NCBI GenBank assembly: GCA_963650915.1
Contig: CAVJMJ010000002.1
Location: 87,722-151,721 of the forward strand
Direction of reading: 5' to 3'
Origin: UBA4636 sp963650915
GTDB taxonomy: Bacteria > Bacillota > Clostridia > Christensenellales > Borkfalkiaceae
Length of the DNA: 64,000 bases
In this document: one piece after another, positions 35,006 to 43,231 of the stretch
Position numbering within the stretch: position 1 is the first letter of the stretch
Layout of the letters: each line of letters opens with the position of its first letter
Translations under genes and position numbers: made by a program
Notes under the pieces: model-generated
Told to the model about the DNA's origin: nothing
The model's input: the letters and a program-made list of their open reading frames with translations, nothing else
The model's database searches: none

Positions 35006-36483
35006 AACACTCCGAATAACGACAAAACGAGGGTCGATAACGATAACAAACAGGATATAAATTTTACGGGCTTTTTAAAGTTTGTTCTCTCGCAAAAAAT
35101 AAAAGCAAAAATATAATACAAACATATGGCAACGACTGAAACGTCCGAACTTAAAGTAAATACGCTCGAATTGATTTCCACCAAAAAAGAATTTAAAAAA
35201 TAAGCGACAAAGTACGGCAACTTAAAGACGAAGCTCATAAACGGCAAAATAGCCGTTAAAACCGTCGCCACGAAGGATAGCGTATATAAAACGCTTACCA
35301 TCGGAACCAATAAAACGTTTAAAAATATGACGATTAGCGAACTATAACCGAACATTTTGAATAGCACGGGCGTCATTATAAAACTTACCGCAAAACTTAC
35401 CGATAACGATTGAGCGATGCTTTCGGGTAAAAAAGTAAAAAACGGTTCAAACGATTTATTGCATACGGCAATGGAAAATACCGCAAGATATGAAAGTATA
35501 AAACCGTAAGAAAACAGCGTATGAGGGAAAATCGCAAGAACGATTATAAAACTGAGAAGCAAAGAATTCAATACGTCGTATTTTCGCCCCAAGTTTTTTA
35601 CGGTATTAAGAGTAATGCTCATTATTACCGCTCTCATACAAGATACCGGGAAACCGCAAAGTCCTGCGTAAAATAGACAAAAAACGGCACCGATTATAGT
35701 ATTTGTAACGCCTTTTATTCTGAATAGCGATAAAACCGTTCCTACAACCGAAGAAAAAAACACTACGTGCAATCCCGATACGGCGAATATGTGACTTATC
35801 CCGGATAAACGGAAGTTTGATAAAGTATCTTCGGCAATTTTAGAAGTATCGCCGAGAAGCAACGCCACGATGATACCGCCTTCGTCACCGCTTACGTTTG
35901 TCAAAATCAGATTTTTTACGTAGTTCGAAACGATGTACAACGGGTTAGTCGGTTCGGTCACCGACAAAATCGTCTGTGAAGTTATTTTAAAATTTGTTTT
36001 AGCCGAATAACTAACGATAGAAAAGGGTAAAAAACTAATATCCCCGTTTAACTTTATTTCCTCTCCGTAAACATACTCCGAATTATCCGTATAAAAATAT
36101 GCCCCGCCGTAGGTATTATAACCGCCGATTTTCAAGTCTGACAAAGTAATTCTGTAATTACCGGATGACGCCGTCGAAATATCTGAAACTATTCCGTTAA
36201 CGAATACCGATTTTCCTACGAAGGACTGGTCGGCGTTATAAAGGAATATATTATATAGCGTATATAACGCGCCGACAACAAAAAACAGCGAAATTACAAT
36301 TGCTTCGATTTTATATTTTTTGAGCGGTTTTACAAAGAAACAAATTAAACAAAAAATTAGACAAATGACGGAAAAGAGGTAAAACAAAACAGACACGCCG
36401 CCGTTAAGCGCCGTTACGATCATTCCTAACGCCATAGATACGGCACAGAAAACTATCGGTCTGTTGTTTATAACTCTTCTCAT
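35002..36483 (-). CDS. comEC: ComEC/Rec2-type DNA uptake channel protein
   Basis: Membrane channel that passes single-stranded DNA into the cell during natural transformation. The 493-aa protein has an N-terminal OB-like extracytoplasmic domain (SVFVNGIVSDISTASSGNYRITLSDL). The competence core contains ISHIFAVSGLHVVFFSSVVG and CGFPVSCMRAVIMS, with about ten membrane helices. It ends soon after the core and lacks the C-terminal metallo-beta-lactamase domain found in long forms such as B. subtilis ComEC (776 aa). A separate metallo-beta-lactamase-fold gene lies 83 nt upstream. No comEA or other competence gene is in the window. Confidence 0.9.
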   Translation of the reverse strand: MRRVINNRPIVFCAVSMALGMIVTALNGGVSVLFYLFSVICLIFCLICFFVKPLKKYKIEAIVISLFFVVGALYTLYNIFLYNADQSFVGKSVFVNGIVSDISTASSGNYRITLSDLKIGGYNTYGGAYFYTDNSEYVYGEEIKLNGDISFLPFSIVSYSAKTNFKITSQTILSVTEPTNPLYIVSNYVKNLILTNVSGDEGGIIVALLLGDTSKIAEDTLSNFRLSGISHIFAVSGLHVVFFSSVVGTVLSLFRIKGVTNTIIGAVFCLFYAGLCGFPVSCMRAVIMSITLNTVKNLGRKYDVLNSLLLSFIIVLAIFPHTLFSYGFILSYLAVFSIAVCNKSFEPFFTFLPESIAQSLSVSFAVSFIMTPVLFKMFGYSSLIVIFLNVLLVPMVSVLYTLSFVATVLTAILPFMSFVFKLPYFVAYFLNSFLVEINSSVFTLSSDVSVVAICLYYIFAFIFCERTNFKKPVKFISCLLSLSTLVLSLFGVL

Positions 36484-36566
36484 AAATTGTAATTAAGAAG
36501 TTAAAACTTGCTTGCAAAGATTAACTTGCAAAGAATAAATCTTCGGGTAAAGCAAGAATTTTCTTC

Positions 36567-37277
36567 TTATATAACGTATCTTTCGTACATGCACGGCTCT
36601 ACTTTATCGTAAGCCGATTTTGCTTCGGTAATTAGTTCTTCTTTTGATATCGTAGGTTTAAAGTGGGAAATCAACGCCCGCTTGACACCGCATTTCTTTG
36701 CGATAAGTCCGACGTGTTCAGCCGATAACAACGGCTTATACGTCGACCAATCTGCAAATAAAAAACCACAATCTATAACTGCTAAATCGCTGTTTTCGAG
36801 CATTTTGTAAAGGTTATCGCATATATTGCCGTCTGATGTATACGTAAATTTTTTACCGCTATAAAAAACAACGACGCCGTAAGTCAAAACGGGATGATTG
36901 GTTTTATAAAACTCGATTTTCAAATCGTCAAAAACAAGCGGTTCGCTTTCGTTTATCGGAATGAAATCGAAAAAAGGACTGTTTTTTATAAGATTTTGAA
37001 ATTCCGAGCCGTCGTTGGGTGCGTAAACTTTTAATTTACGGTTTCTCGTTTGCAAATAGTAACTTAAAACGCCGATATCGGAAACGTGGTCGAAATGGTA
37101 ATGGGTAACAATCACCCCGTCCAATTCTTCGATTTTTACGATATTTTTAAGTTTAGAAAAAACTCCGCTTCCGACGTCTATAAGAAATTTTTTATCCCCT
37201 GCCGAAAGGAGATAACCGCTCGTAGGGTTATTTTCATCGGGATACAGCCCGTTGGTTCCTAAAGGTTCGACATACAT
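36567..37277 (-). CDS. Metallo-beta-lactamase-fold hydrolase (RNase Z/PhnP-like)
   Basis: A 236-aa protein with the metal motif VTHYHFDHVSD (HxHxDH), a later histidine (KTNHPVLTYG), TYTSDGN and the last histidine in LISHFKPT. The pattern is that of RNase Z-like or PhnP-like hydrolases. The substrate is not identifiable. The start at 37277 (MYVEPLG) has AGGGGTGA upstream; a GTG three codons earlier overlaps it. It precedes comEC in the same direction, which short ComEC proteins may find relevant, but its motifs are not the ComEC-type ones. Confidence 0.8.
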   Translation of the reverse strand: MYVEPLGTNGLYPDENNPTSGYLLSAGDKKFLIDVGSGVFSKLKNIVKIEELDGVIVTHYHFDHVSDIGVLSYYLQTRNRKLKVYAPNDGSEFQNLIKNSPFFDFIPINESEPLVFDDLKIEFYKTNHPVLTYGVVVFYSGKKFTYTSDGNICDNLYKMLENSDLAVIDCGFLFADWSTYKPLLSAEHVGLIAKKCGVKRALISHFKPTISKEELITEAKSAYDKVEPCMYERYVI

Positions 37278-37348
37278 AACTATCACCCCTAAGTTTGTAA
37301 AAAAATTAAAAAAGCCTAAAAATGTAAAAATAAAAAGTTCTATTTTAG

Positions 37349-37377
37349 TTGCCTAACGCATCAATATATGTTAGAAT
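37349..37377 (+). promoter_or_regulatory. Promoter of the 6S-like RNA
   Basis: TTGCCT (37349-37354), a 17-bp spacer, then TAGAAT (37372-37377), a good sigma-A-type match. It places the transcription start near 37384, just before a structured non-coding stretch and far from any plus-strand open reading frame. Confidence 0.7.
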
Positions 37378-37383
37378 TTAATC

Positions 37384-37614
37384 GTAACAAGTTTTCTACT
37401 GTGTGCGAGGTAAGGTTATATTCTCTCCGCAATCACTAAAACGGGAATCGGAGTCCTTTCGGTTATGTAAAACTCTCGACTATTGTCTTACGTGCAAGTC
37501 GTTTACATGGAGTAGCAGACACCCCAAGGCTTGATACCCACCTGCAATTAAGCGGGTTGATTTTTTCCTTATACGGCACGTGTGGGGGCGACGGCATAAA
37601 GCCGTCGCTTTTTT
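37384..37614 (+). ncRNA. Structured non-coding RNA, 6S-RNA-like candidate
   Basis: About 230 nt with its own promoter and an intrinsic terminator, and no open reading frame of note. A terminal stem closes the molecule: CTAC/GTGG and GTGTGC/GCACGT pair 37396-37406 with 37576-37585, with one bulge. Inside are CTCCG/CGGAG (37425-37453) and a hairpin of ATGTAAA-CGACT with AGTCG-TTTACAT (37465-37508). A terminal stem of about 190 nt span with broken inner pairing resembles 6S RNA, which binds the housekeeping RNA polymerase. The match rests on architecture and is not a sequence identification. RNase P RNA, tmRNA, SRP RNA and T-box signatures were looked for and not seen. Confidence 0.5.
37588..37614 (+). 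terminator. Terminator of the 6S-like RNA
   Basis: GCGACGGC, loop ATAAA, GCCGTCGC then six T residues: a textbook intrinsic terminator on the plus strand. Confidence 0.92.
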
Positions 37615-37629
37615 GATGCTCTTTTTTAT

Positions 37630-37800
37630 CGTTTTACGACTTTAAAATGTTTTAAATGCTTAAAGACTTTAAAATTTAAGTACTTCAAAAACGCTTTATA
37701 TGCTTAAAAACTTCAAAATTTTCGTGCTTTAAAGTGTTTTAAATGCTTAAAAATTTCAAAATTAAAAAGTTTTAAAATGCTTTAAACTTTTAAAGAAAAT
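37630..37800. repeat. Degenerate AT-rich tandem repeat, about 44-bp period
   Basis: Units share the core TTTAAATGCTTAAAA followed by ACTTCAAAATT-type sequence. ATGCTT recurs at 37656, 37700 and 37743 (spacing 44 and 43 bp). The stretch lies between the 6S-like RNA terminator and the end of the aminopeptidase gene. No coding potential was seen. Confidence 0.6.
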
Positions 37801-37806
37801 TAAAAA

Positions 37807-39057
37807 TTATTTAATGATAACGTCACCGTTTAAAGTCGTAAAGCGCGATTCGAAAAATGCTTTCACACAATCCGTCATGACGTTAACGTCGTATGCGCCC
37901 GCTGTTTCAATCGACGAATGCATTGCAAGTTGAGCAAGCCCGATATCTACGGAGTTCATTTGCAATTTTGCGCTTTCAATAAGTCCGAGGGTGCCTCCGC
38001 AACGGATGTCGGAGTTGTTGTAGTAATCCTGATATTTTATTCCGCGCTTATCGAGCACGACTTTAAGCACCGCCGAAGAATACCCGTCAGTCGAATAATT
38101 AGTGTGGTGCTTAATGACCACTCCGCCGTTTAAATAAACTTTTTGCGCAGGATCGCTTTTTTCGGGATGAGCGGGGTGCACGGCGTGTCCGTTGTCGACG
38201 GAAAGAATAAAACCGTTATCTATTGCGGCGTAATAGTCGCTTTCGGTTTTTTCGAGGTCGGAATTTATACGCTTTAAAACGGAGGGCAAAAAGTCCGAAT
38301 AAGCACCTTGTTTGGTATGGCTTCCGATTTCCTCGTTGTCGTATAAGCAGGCTATCGAAACGCCGTAATTATTACAGTTAATCATTCCCTTTAAAAGGGA
38401 GAAACAACTCGTAAGATTGTCAAGTCTCGGCGAACAAATAAATTGATTGTTCGCACCGGTATAAAAGGCTTTTACGTCTGGCACTACGAATATATCCCCG
38501 TCGACGACTTCGCCCTCTTTATACAAAATTTTAAACAAATCGTCTTGATCACCGCCGATTAACGGCAACATATCGCTCTGCACGGTAAGGGTGGCTTTTT
38601 CGTTTACGTCGGAATTATGATGGATGCAAAGCGAAGGTATATTTACGTTGAAATCGCTGACGACAAGTACCGTTTTAAGCCCGTTTTCGGATTTTACGAG
38701 TAGTCTTCCGCAAAGTTTTAAGGGAATATTCATAAATGAATAGCGAATAAGTCCGCCGTAAACTTCAACGTTGATACGTTTGCCTTCGGGACTATCGAGA
38801 AGTTTTCTTCCCTTAACCCTTAACACGGGCGAATCGGTGTGCGCAAGCGCAATGTTAAAGGCGTAGTGGGATAAATCGCCTACTCTAAAAGCCAAAACGG
38901 CACTGCCGTTTTTTTCGATAAAGTATTTTCCTTCGGGTTGTGCTTTAACTCCCGGTGCATACGGAATAAAACCGTTTTCGATAAGCATGTCTTTACTGAC
39001 TTTTACCGTCATGAAAGCGTTTGTGGAATTATTTAAGTAATTAAGTACGTCAGTCAT
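37807..39057 (-). CDS. M18 family aminopeptidase
   Basis: Zinc aminopeptidase of the aspartyl-aminopeptidase family, probably cytoplasmic, trimming peptides. The 416-aa sequence has the metal-binding LAHTDSPVLRVKG, RLDNLTSCF, CLYDNEEIGS (catalytic Glu pair) and CGGTLGLIESAKLQMNSVDIGLAQLAMHSSIETAG, the C-terminal family segment. I start at the ATG 39057 (MTDVLNYL), 4 nt after the engB stop; a TTG ten codons earlier lies inside engB. No Shine-Dalgarno is close, so translation is probably coupled to engB. Confidence 0.92.
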   Translation of the reverse strand: MTDVLNYLNNSTNAFMTVKVSKDMLIENGFIPYAPGVKAQPEGKYFIEKNGSAVLAFRVGDLSHYAFNIALAHTDSPVLRVKGRKLLDSPEGKRINVEVYGGLIRYSFMNIPLKLCGRLLVKSENGLKTVLVVSDFNVNIPSLCIHHNSDVNEKATLTVQSDMLPLIGGDQDDLFKILYKEGEVVDGDIFVVPDVKAFYTGANNQFICSPRLDNLTSCFSLLKGMINCNNYGVSIACLYDNEEIGSHTKQGAYSDFLPSVLKRINSDLEKTESDYYAAIDNGFILSVDNGHAVHPAHPEKSDPAQKVYLNGGVVIKHHTNYSTDGYSSAVLKVVLDKRGIKYQDYYNNSDIRCGGTLGLIESAKLQMNSVDIGLAQLAMHSSIETAGAYDVNVMTDCVKAFFESRFTTLNGDVIIK

Positions 39058-39061
39058 AAAA

Positions 39062-39700
39062 TCAATCGGCAATATTGCCGTCCTCAACTAAATTTTCGTC
39101 TTGCTCCGCCTCATTTGTGCGAGCGACGACGAGTGCGTTTTCAATGGCACTAAGAACCTCTTCTTTTCCGAGCCTCGTTTCGGCGGATGTCGCAATCACG
39201 TTACCCTTAGCCAACCCTAATTTCGAAGCAACGTCCCATGCCTGAGTTTTTACCTTTGTTTTGGCTATTTTGTCGGCTTTGGTGGCAACGAGGGTGAACG
39301 GAATAATTTCCGAGTACAACAAATTTATCATCATTTTGTCTTCTTCGGTGGGGTCGTGCCTGATGTCTACTAAGGCAATGGCGTGGGTAATTTTAGTGCA
39401 ATCGAAAAAATCGCTTAAAGTTTTCGACCATTTTTCCTTTTCTCCCTTGCTTACCTTTGCGTAACCGTACCCCGGTAAATCGGCAAGAATGAATTCGCCG
39501 AAATCAAAGTAGTTGACAAGCCTCGTTCGCCCCGGAGTATTTGAAGTTCTCGCAAGTTTTTTTTGATTTGCAAGCATGTTAATAAACGAACTTTTGCCTA
39601 CGTTAGATTTGCCCGCAACGCAAATTATAGGTTTTTCGGAATGCAAAAACCCCTTTTTATCCGCCGCTGAAGTAATAAAGGTCGGGTTAGTTATCTTCAT
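39062..39700 (-). CDS. engB: Ribosome biogenesis GTP-binding protein EngB/YsxC
   Basis: Essential GTPase for 50S subunit assembly. G1 is AGKSNVGKSSFIN, G2/G3 TPGRTRLVNYF and DLPGYGYAKVSKGEK, G4 ATKADKI; together they define the YsxC family. The 212-aa length is usual, with a short acidic tail. Its start overlaps the lon stop by 14 nt, the lon-engB pairing known in Bacillota. Confidence 0.96.
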   Translation of the reverse strand: MKITNPTFITSAADKKGFLHSEKPIICVAGKSNVGKSSFINMLANQKKLARTSNTPGRTRLVNYFDFGEFILADLPGYGYAKVSKGEKEKWSKTLSDFFDCTKITHAIALVDIRHDPTEEDKMMINLLYSEIIPFTLVATKADKIAKTKVKTQAWDVASKLGLAKGNVIATSAETRLGKEEVLSAIENALVVARTNEAEQDENLVEDGNIAD

Positions 39701-42023
39701 TTTGCACCTTCAAATCGTCTATAGCGACCGAAAAAATTTCGGAAACGTCGCTTACGGGAATAAACGTCAGTTTGTCTGCGATATTTTTTGGAACGTCTTC
39801 TATGTCTTTTACGTTCTTTTTCGGAATGATAATTTTGTAAATACCGCTTCTAAACGCCGCAAGGGATTTTTCTTTTAATCCGCCGATGGGTAAAACTTTA
39901 CCTCTTAAGGTAATTTCGCCCGTCATCGCAATGTCTTTACGAACCTTTTTCTCGGTCAACGCCGATAAAATCGCGGTAGCCATGGTAACGCCCGCACTCG
40001 GACCGTCTTTCGGCGTAGCCCCCTCGGGAACGTGTATGTGAATATCCTTTTCGGTAAAAACTTTTTCGTCGATTCCGTAAACGGAAGCGTGCGCACGAAT
40101 ATAACTTATCGCCGCTCTCGCACTTTCCTTCATTACGTCGCCGAGTTTACCGGTAAGTAAAATTTCGCCTTTACCGGGCATAACGCTGACTTCTATGGTA
40201 AGAGTGGTTCCGCCGTACATAGTCCACGCAAGCCCCGTTGCCGCCCCTACTTCGTCGGCTTCGAGATTATCGCTGTCGGAAAATCTCGGCGATCCCAAAT
40301 AGTCGGATAAATTTTCCGCGGTAATAGTCTGTTTTTTAAGAGAACCTTTTTCGGCAAGTTTAGTCGCTATTTTTCTTAAAACGCTGTCTATTTGTCGTTC
40401 GAGATTTCTAACTCCCGCCTCTAACGTGTAGCCCTTTACGATTGCGTCGATCGCGTCATCGGTAAAAACTACGTTTTTAGAGGTCAAACCGTTTCTTTCG
40501 ATGCGTTTGGGTATAAGGTAACGTTTTGCGATTTCCGCTTTTTCTTCCCTCGTGTAACCGTCCAAAGAAATAACTTCCATACGGTCGAGAAGGGGTGCGG
40601 GAATCGTTTCGAGCGTATTTGCCGTGGTGATAAACAAAACGTCCGATAAATCGTAAGGTATCTCGATATACCTGTCGCGGAAAGTTTTATTCTGTTCGGG
40701 GTCGAGTACTTCGAGTAACGCACTTGCGGGGTCGCCTCTTAAATCGGAGGATAATTTGTCTATTTCGTCAAGTAAAAAGACGGGATTTGAAACGCCTGCG
40801 TTTTTAATTCCGTATATAATTCTACCCGGCATTGCGCCTATATAAGTTTTTCTGTGTCCTCTTATTTCGGCTTCGTCCTTTACACCGCCGAGGCTCATTC
40901 TGACGAATTTTCTGTCAAGTGCCCTTGCTATAGATGTAGCGACAGAAGTCTTACCCACCCCCGGAGGACCGACGAGGCATAAAATAGAACTGCCTACTTT
41001 ACCGGTAAGTTTCAAAACTGCGAGGTATTCGACAATTCTTTCCTTGACTTTTTCAAGCCCGAAGTGGTCACTGTCAAGAATTTTTATTGCTTCTTTTAAG
41101 TCTTCCCTATCTTTCGACTTGATGCCGAAGGGCAAATCGATAATCCAATCGACGTAGGTACGAAGCACCGTATAATCGGGCGAAGAAGAAGGCATTCTCG
41201 ACATTCTGTCAAGTTCTTTTAACACCTTTTGTTTGTCTTCGTCCGGCATTATTTTTGCGTTAATAAGTTCTCGAAGTTTTTCGACTTCGTTCTCGTCGTC
41301 GCCGAGTTCGGTGTGTATGGCTTTGAGTTGTTCCCTCAAAAAATACTCTTTTTGGTTCTTTTCGACGCTTTGTTGAACTCTTTCTTGAATAATTTTTTCG
41401 ATATCCTGCCTTTCAACGATAGCGTTTAGGGCAACGAGTAAAATCTCAAGGCGTTTGGTAACCAATCTTTCTTCGAGTATTCTCTGCTTTTCGCTTTCGG
41501 AAAGCGGGAGATTGAAGGATGCAACGTTTACGAATTCGACGGGATTGTCTATAGCCGACAATGCAACTTCCGTTTCGTTGGAAATTCTACCCTTACCCGC
41601 TCCAAATTCGGCAAGTTTTGCCTTTGCGACGGATAAATAGGCATTTTCCTCTTCCGTCTTATCTCGAATATCGGGGGAAATAGTAACGTTTGCCTTATAG
41701 TAACCTTCAAAAGGTTCCATATATTGAATTACAGCCCTTTCGTCGGCTTCTAAATGCACCCGTAAATTCTTTTCGTTTAATCTGAGAACTTTTTTCACAC
41801 GGCAAACGACGCCCACTCTGTAAACGTCTTGCGGTTCGGGGTCTTCGTCAAAAGCGTTTTTTTGGGTAACGACTAAAATTTTACTGTTCGTCGTCATGGA
41901 TTTGACTACCGCTTCCAAAGACTTGGGTCTCGATACGTCAAAGTTGGTATATATGTTGGGGAAAAGTACTTTTCCCCTGATTATCAAAACGGGAAATTCG
42001 TTTATTACTAAATTTTCTTCCAT
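39687..42023 (-). CDS. lon: ATP-dependent Lon protease
   Basis: AAA+ serine protease degrading damaged and regulatory proteins. The 778-aa protein has the substrate-binding LAN domain (residues 1 to about 200), a coiled-coil linker, Walker A GPPGVGKTSVATSIA and Walker B PVFLLDEIDKL. The proteolytic domain has catalytic serine in KDGPSAGVTMATA and lysine in IGGLKEKSLAA. It starts the lon-engB-aminopeptidase operon from its own promoter at 42080-42108. Confidence 0.97.
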   Translation of the reverse strand: MEENLVINEFPVLIIRGKVLFPNIYTNFDVSRPKSLEAVVKSMTTNSKILVVTQKNAFDEDPEPQDVYRVGVVCRVKKVLRLNEKNLRVHLEADERAVIQYMEPFEGYYKANVTISPDIRDKTEEENAYLSVAKAKLAEFGAGKGRISNETEVALSAIDNPVEFVNVASFNLPLSESEKQRILEERLVTKRLEILLVALNAIVERQDIEKIIQERVQQSVEKNQKEYFLREQLKAIHTELGDDENEVEKLRELINAKIMPDEDKQKVLKELDRMSRMPSSSPDYTVLRTYVDWIIDLPFGIKSKDREDLKEAIKILDSDHFGLEKVKERIVEYLAVLKLTGKVGSSILCLVGPPGVGKTSVATSIARALDRKFVRMSLGGVKDEAEIRGHRKTYIGAMPGRIIYGIKNAGVSNPVFLLDEIDKLSSDLRGDPASALLEVLDPEQNKTFRDRYIEIPYDLSDVLFITTANTLETIPAPLLDRMEVISLDGYTREEKAEIAKRYLIPKRIERNGLTSKNVVFTDDAIDAIVKGYTLEAGVRNLERQIDSVLRKIATKLAEKGSLKKQTITAENLSDYLGSPRFSDSDNLEADEVGAATGLAWTMYGGTTLTIEVSVMPGKGEILLTGKLGDVMKESARAAISYIRAHASVYGIDEKVFTEKDIHIHVPEGATPKDGPSAGVTMATAILSALTEKKVRKDIAMTGEITLRGKVLPIGGLKEKSLAAFRSGIYKIIIPKKNVKDIEDVPKNIADKLTFIPVSDVSEIFSVAIDDLKVQNEDN

Positions 42024-42079
42024 ATAGTTTCACCGAATATTATTGTAATTAAAATCAAATGTAAAAATCGATTTAAATT

Positions 42080-42108
42080 ATTGTATCACAAAATATTTGT
42101 TAAATCAA
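42080..42108 (-). promoter_or_regulatory. Promoter of lon
   Basis: Minus strand: TTGATT (42103-42108), 17-bp spacer, TACAAT (42080-42085). No CIRCE or CtsR-type operator was recognised near it. Confidence 0.65.
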
Positions 42109-42197
42109 GCAAGATGTGCTAATATGTTAATGTGCGATTACGAATTAACGAATTTTTATCGGTTAAATCGCGAATTTTTAAAACGGTAATTATAACT

Positions 42198-42995
42198 ATG
42201 AAATTTCTTCTGAATAAAACCGTAATAGTAACGGGCGGTTCGTCCGGTATCGGTTTGGAAATATCGAAACTACTTATTCAAAAATACGATTGCAAGGTAA
42301 TAGCAATAGGTCGGTCGCTCGATAAATTGGAAAAATGTCAAAAAATGCTCGGGGAAAATTATATTACCATTCAATCAGACCTATCAAAGGCGGAAGAATG
42401 GAAAAAACTCGGAGAGTTCGTTAAAAATTCTACCCTATCGCCAAGCATTTTAATCAATAACGCCGGTATGATGCTACCCTTTATAAAAGAAAGCGACTAC
42501 ACAGAATCGGACTTTTCAAAAATAATCGATACAAATCTAATGTCGGTCGTCAATTCTATTTTGTACGTCCTTCCGAATTTGCACGGAGAAAAAGGACTTG
42601 TTAATATTTCGAGTTCGTCCGCACTCTGCCCCGTTATCGGGCAAGGCGGATACTGCATGACTAAAAGTGCGGTAAAAAGTCTTACCGAAGTTTTGCAAAC
42701 CGAGGCAAAATACTACGTCGGTTTAATTATGCCCGGGTTTTGCAAAACGGACATTATGCGTTCTGTAAAAATGACCGAAAAGGATAAAAAACTAATAGAC
42801 GCATTTTCAATGTCAAGCGAAAAATGCGCCAAAAAAATAGTTCGCGCAATCGATAAAAAACGCAAAAGAAAGGTTATCGGCATTGACGCGCACTTAATGA
42901 ATTTTATGTATAAAATTTCACCGAAAGCCGCAACTAAAATTATTGCGAAGGTTTTACTTAAAAGTAAATTGCAAATTTTCGATAACCTAAATTAG
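42198..42995 (+). CDS. Short-chain dehydrogenase/reductase
   Basis: NAD(P)-dependent oxidoreductase, 265 aa. Cofactor motif TGGSSGIGLEI near the N-terminus, the NNAG segment (LINNAGMM), the catalytic serine stretch NISSSSAL and the YxxxK pair in GGYCMTKSAVKSL are all present. The C-terminus adds a basic stretch (KKRKRKVIGIDAHLMNFMYKISPKAATKIIAKVL), as in DltE/3-ketoacyl-reductase-like SDRs that touch the membrane. Substrate unknown. The start at 42198 places the Rossmann strand at the N-terminus; an upstream in-frame ATG at 42132 would add 22 unconserved residues. It is alone on the plus strand. Confidence 0.85.
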   Translation: MKFLLNKTVIVTGGSSGIGLEISKLLIQKYDCKVIAIGRSLDKLEKCQKMLGENYITIQSDLSKAEEWKKLGEFVKNSTLSPSILINNAGMMLPFIKESDYTESDFSKIIDTNLMSVVNSILYVLPNLHGEKGLVNISSSSALCPVIGQGGYCMTKSAVKSLTEVLQTEAKYYVGLIMPGFCKTDIMRSVKMTEKDKKLIDAFSMSSEKCAKKIVRAIDKKRKRKVIGIDAHLMNFMYKISPKAATKIIAKVLLKSKLQIFDNLN

Positions 42996-43167
42996 AAAAG
43001 ACAACTATAAAAAATCTTTCGTAAAAAAGTTTTTATAACTTTAGATTTTTTGATATAACCGACCTATAGGACTATATATATTGCAAATCGCTTCTTATCA
43101 TAATTTAATAAATTAAAGTTTATAATTTAATAAATTTAAGTAAAAATTTTTATTATAAGGCTTGACC

Positions 43168-43205
43168 AAAAACAAGCACGCTAAGTTTAAGCGTGCTTGT
43201 TTTTG
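43168..43205. terminator. Bidirectional terminator between the SDR and GH36 genes
   Basis: AAAAACAAGCACGCT and AGCGTGCTTGTTTTT flank a 7-nt loop. The A and T runs make it work for both convergent genes. The 236-bp gap holds nothing else recognisable. Confidence 0.88.
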
Positions 43206-43231
43206 TATAATAAATTTATAATTATTAAAAT

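Noticed and set aside
37630..37800. Possible CRISPR-like array
   Set aside because: The repeats are degenerate, AT-rich and without conserved spacers of set length; no cas gene is in the window.
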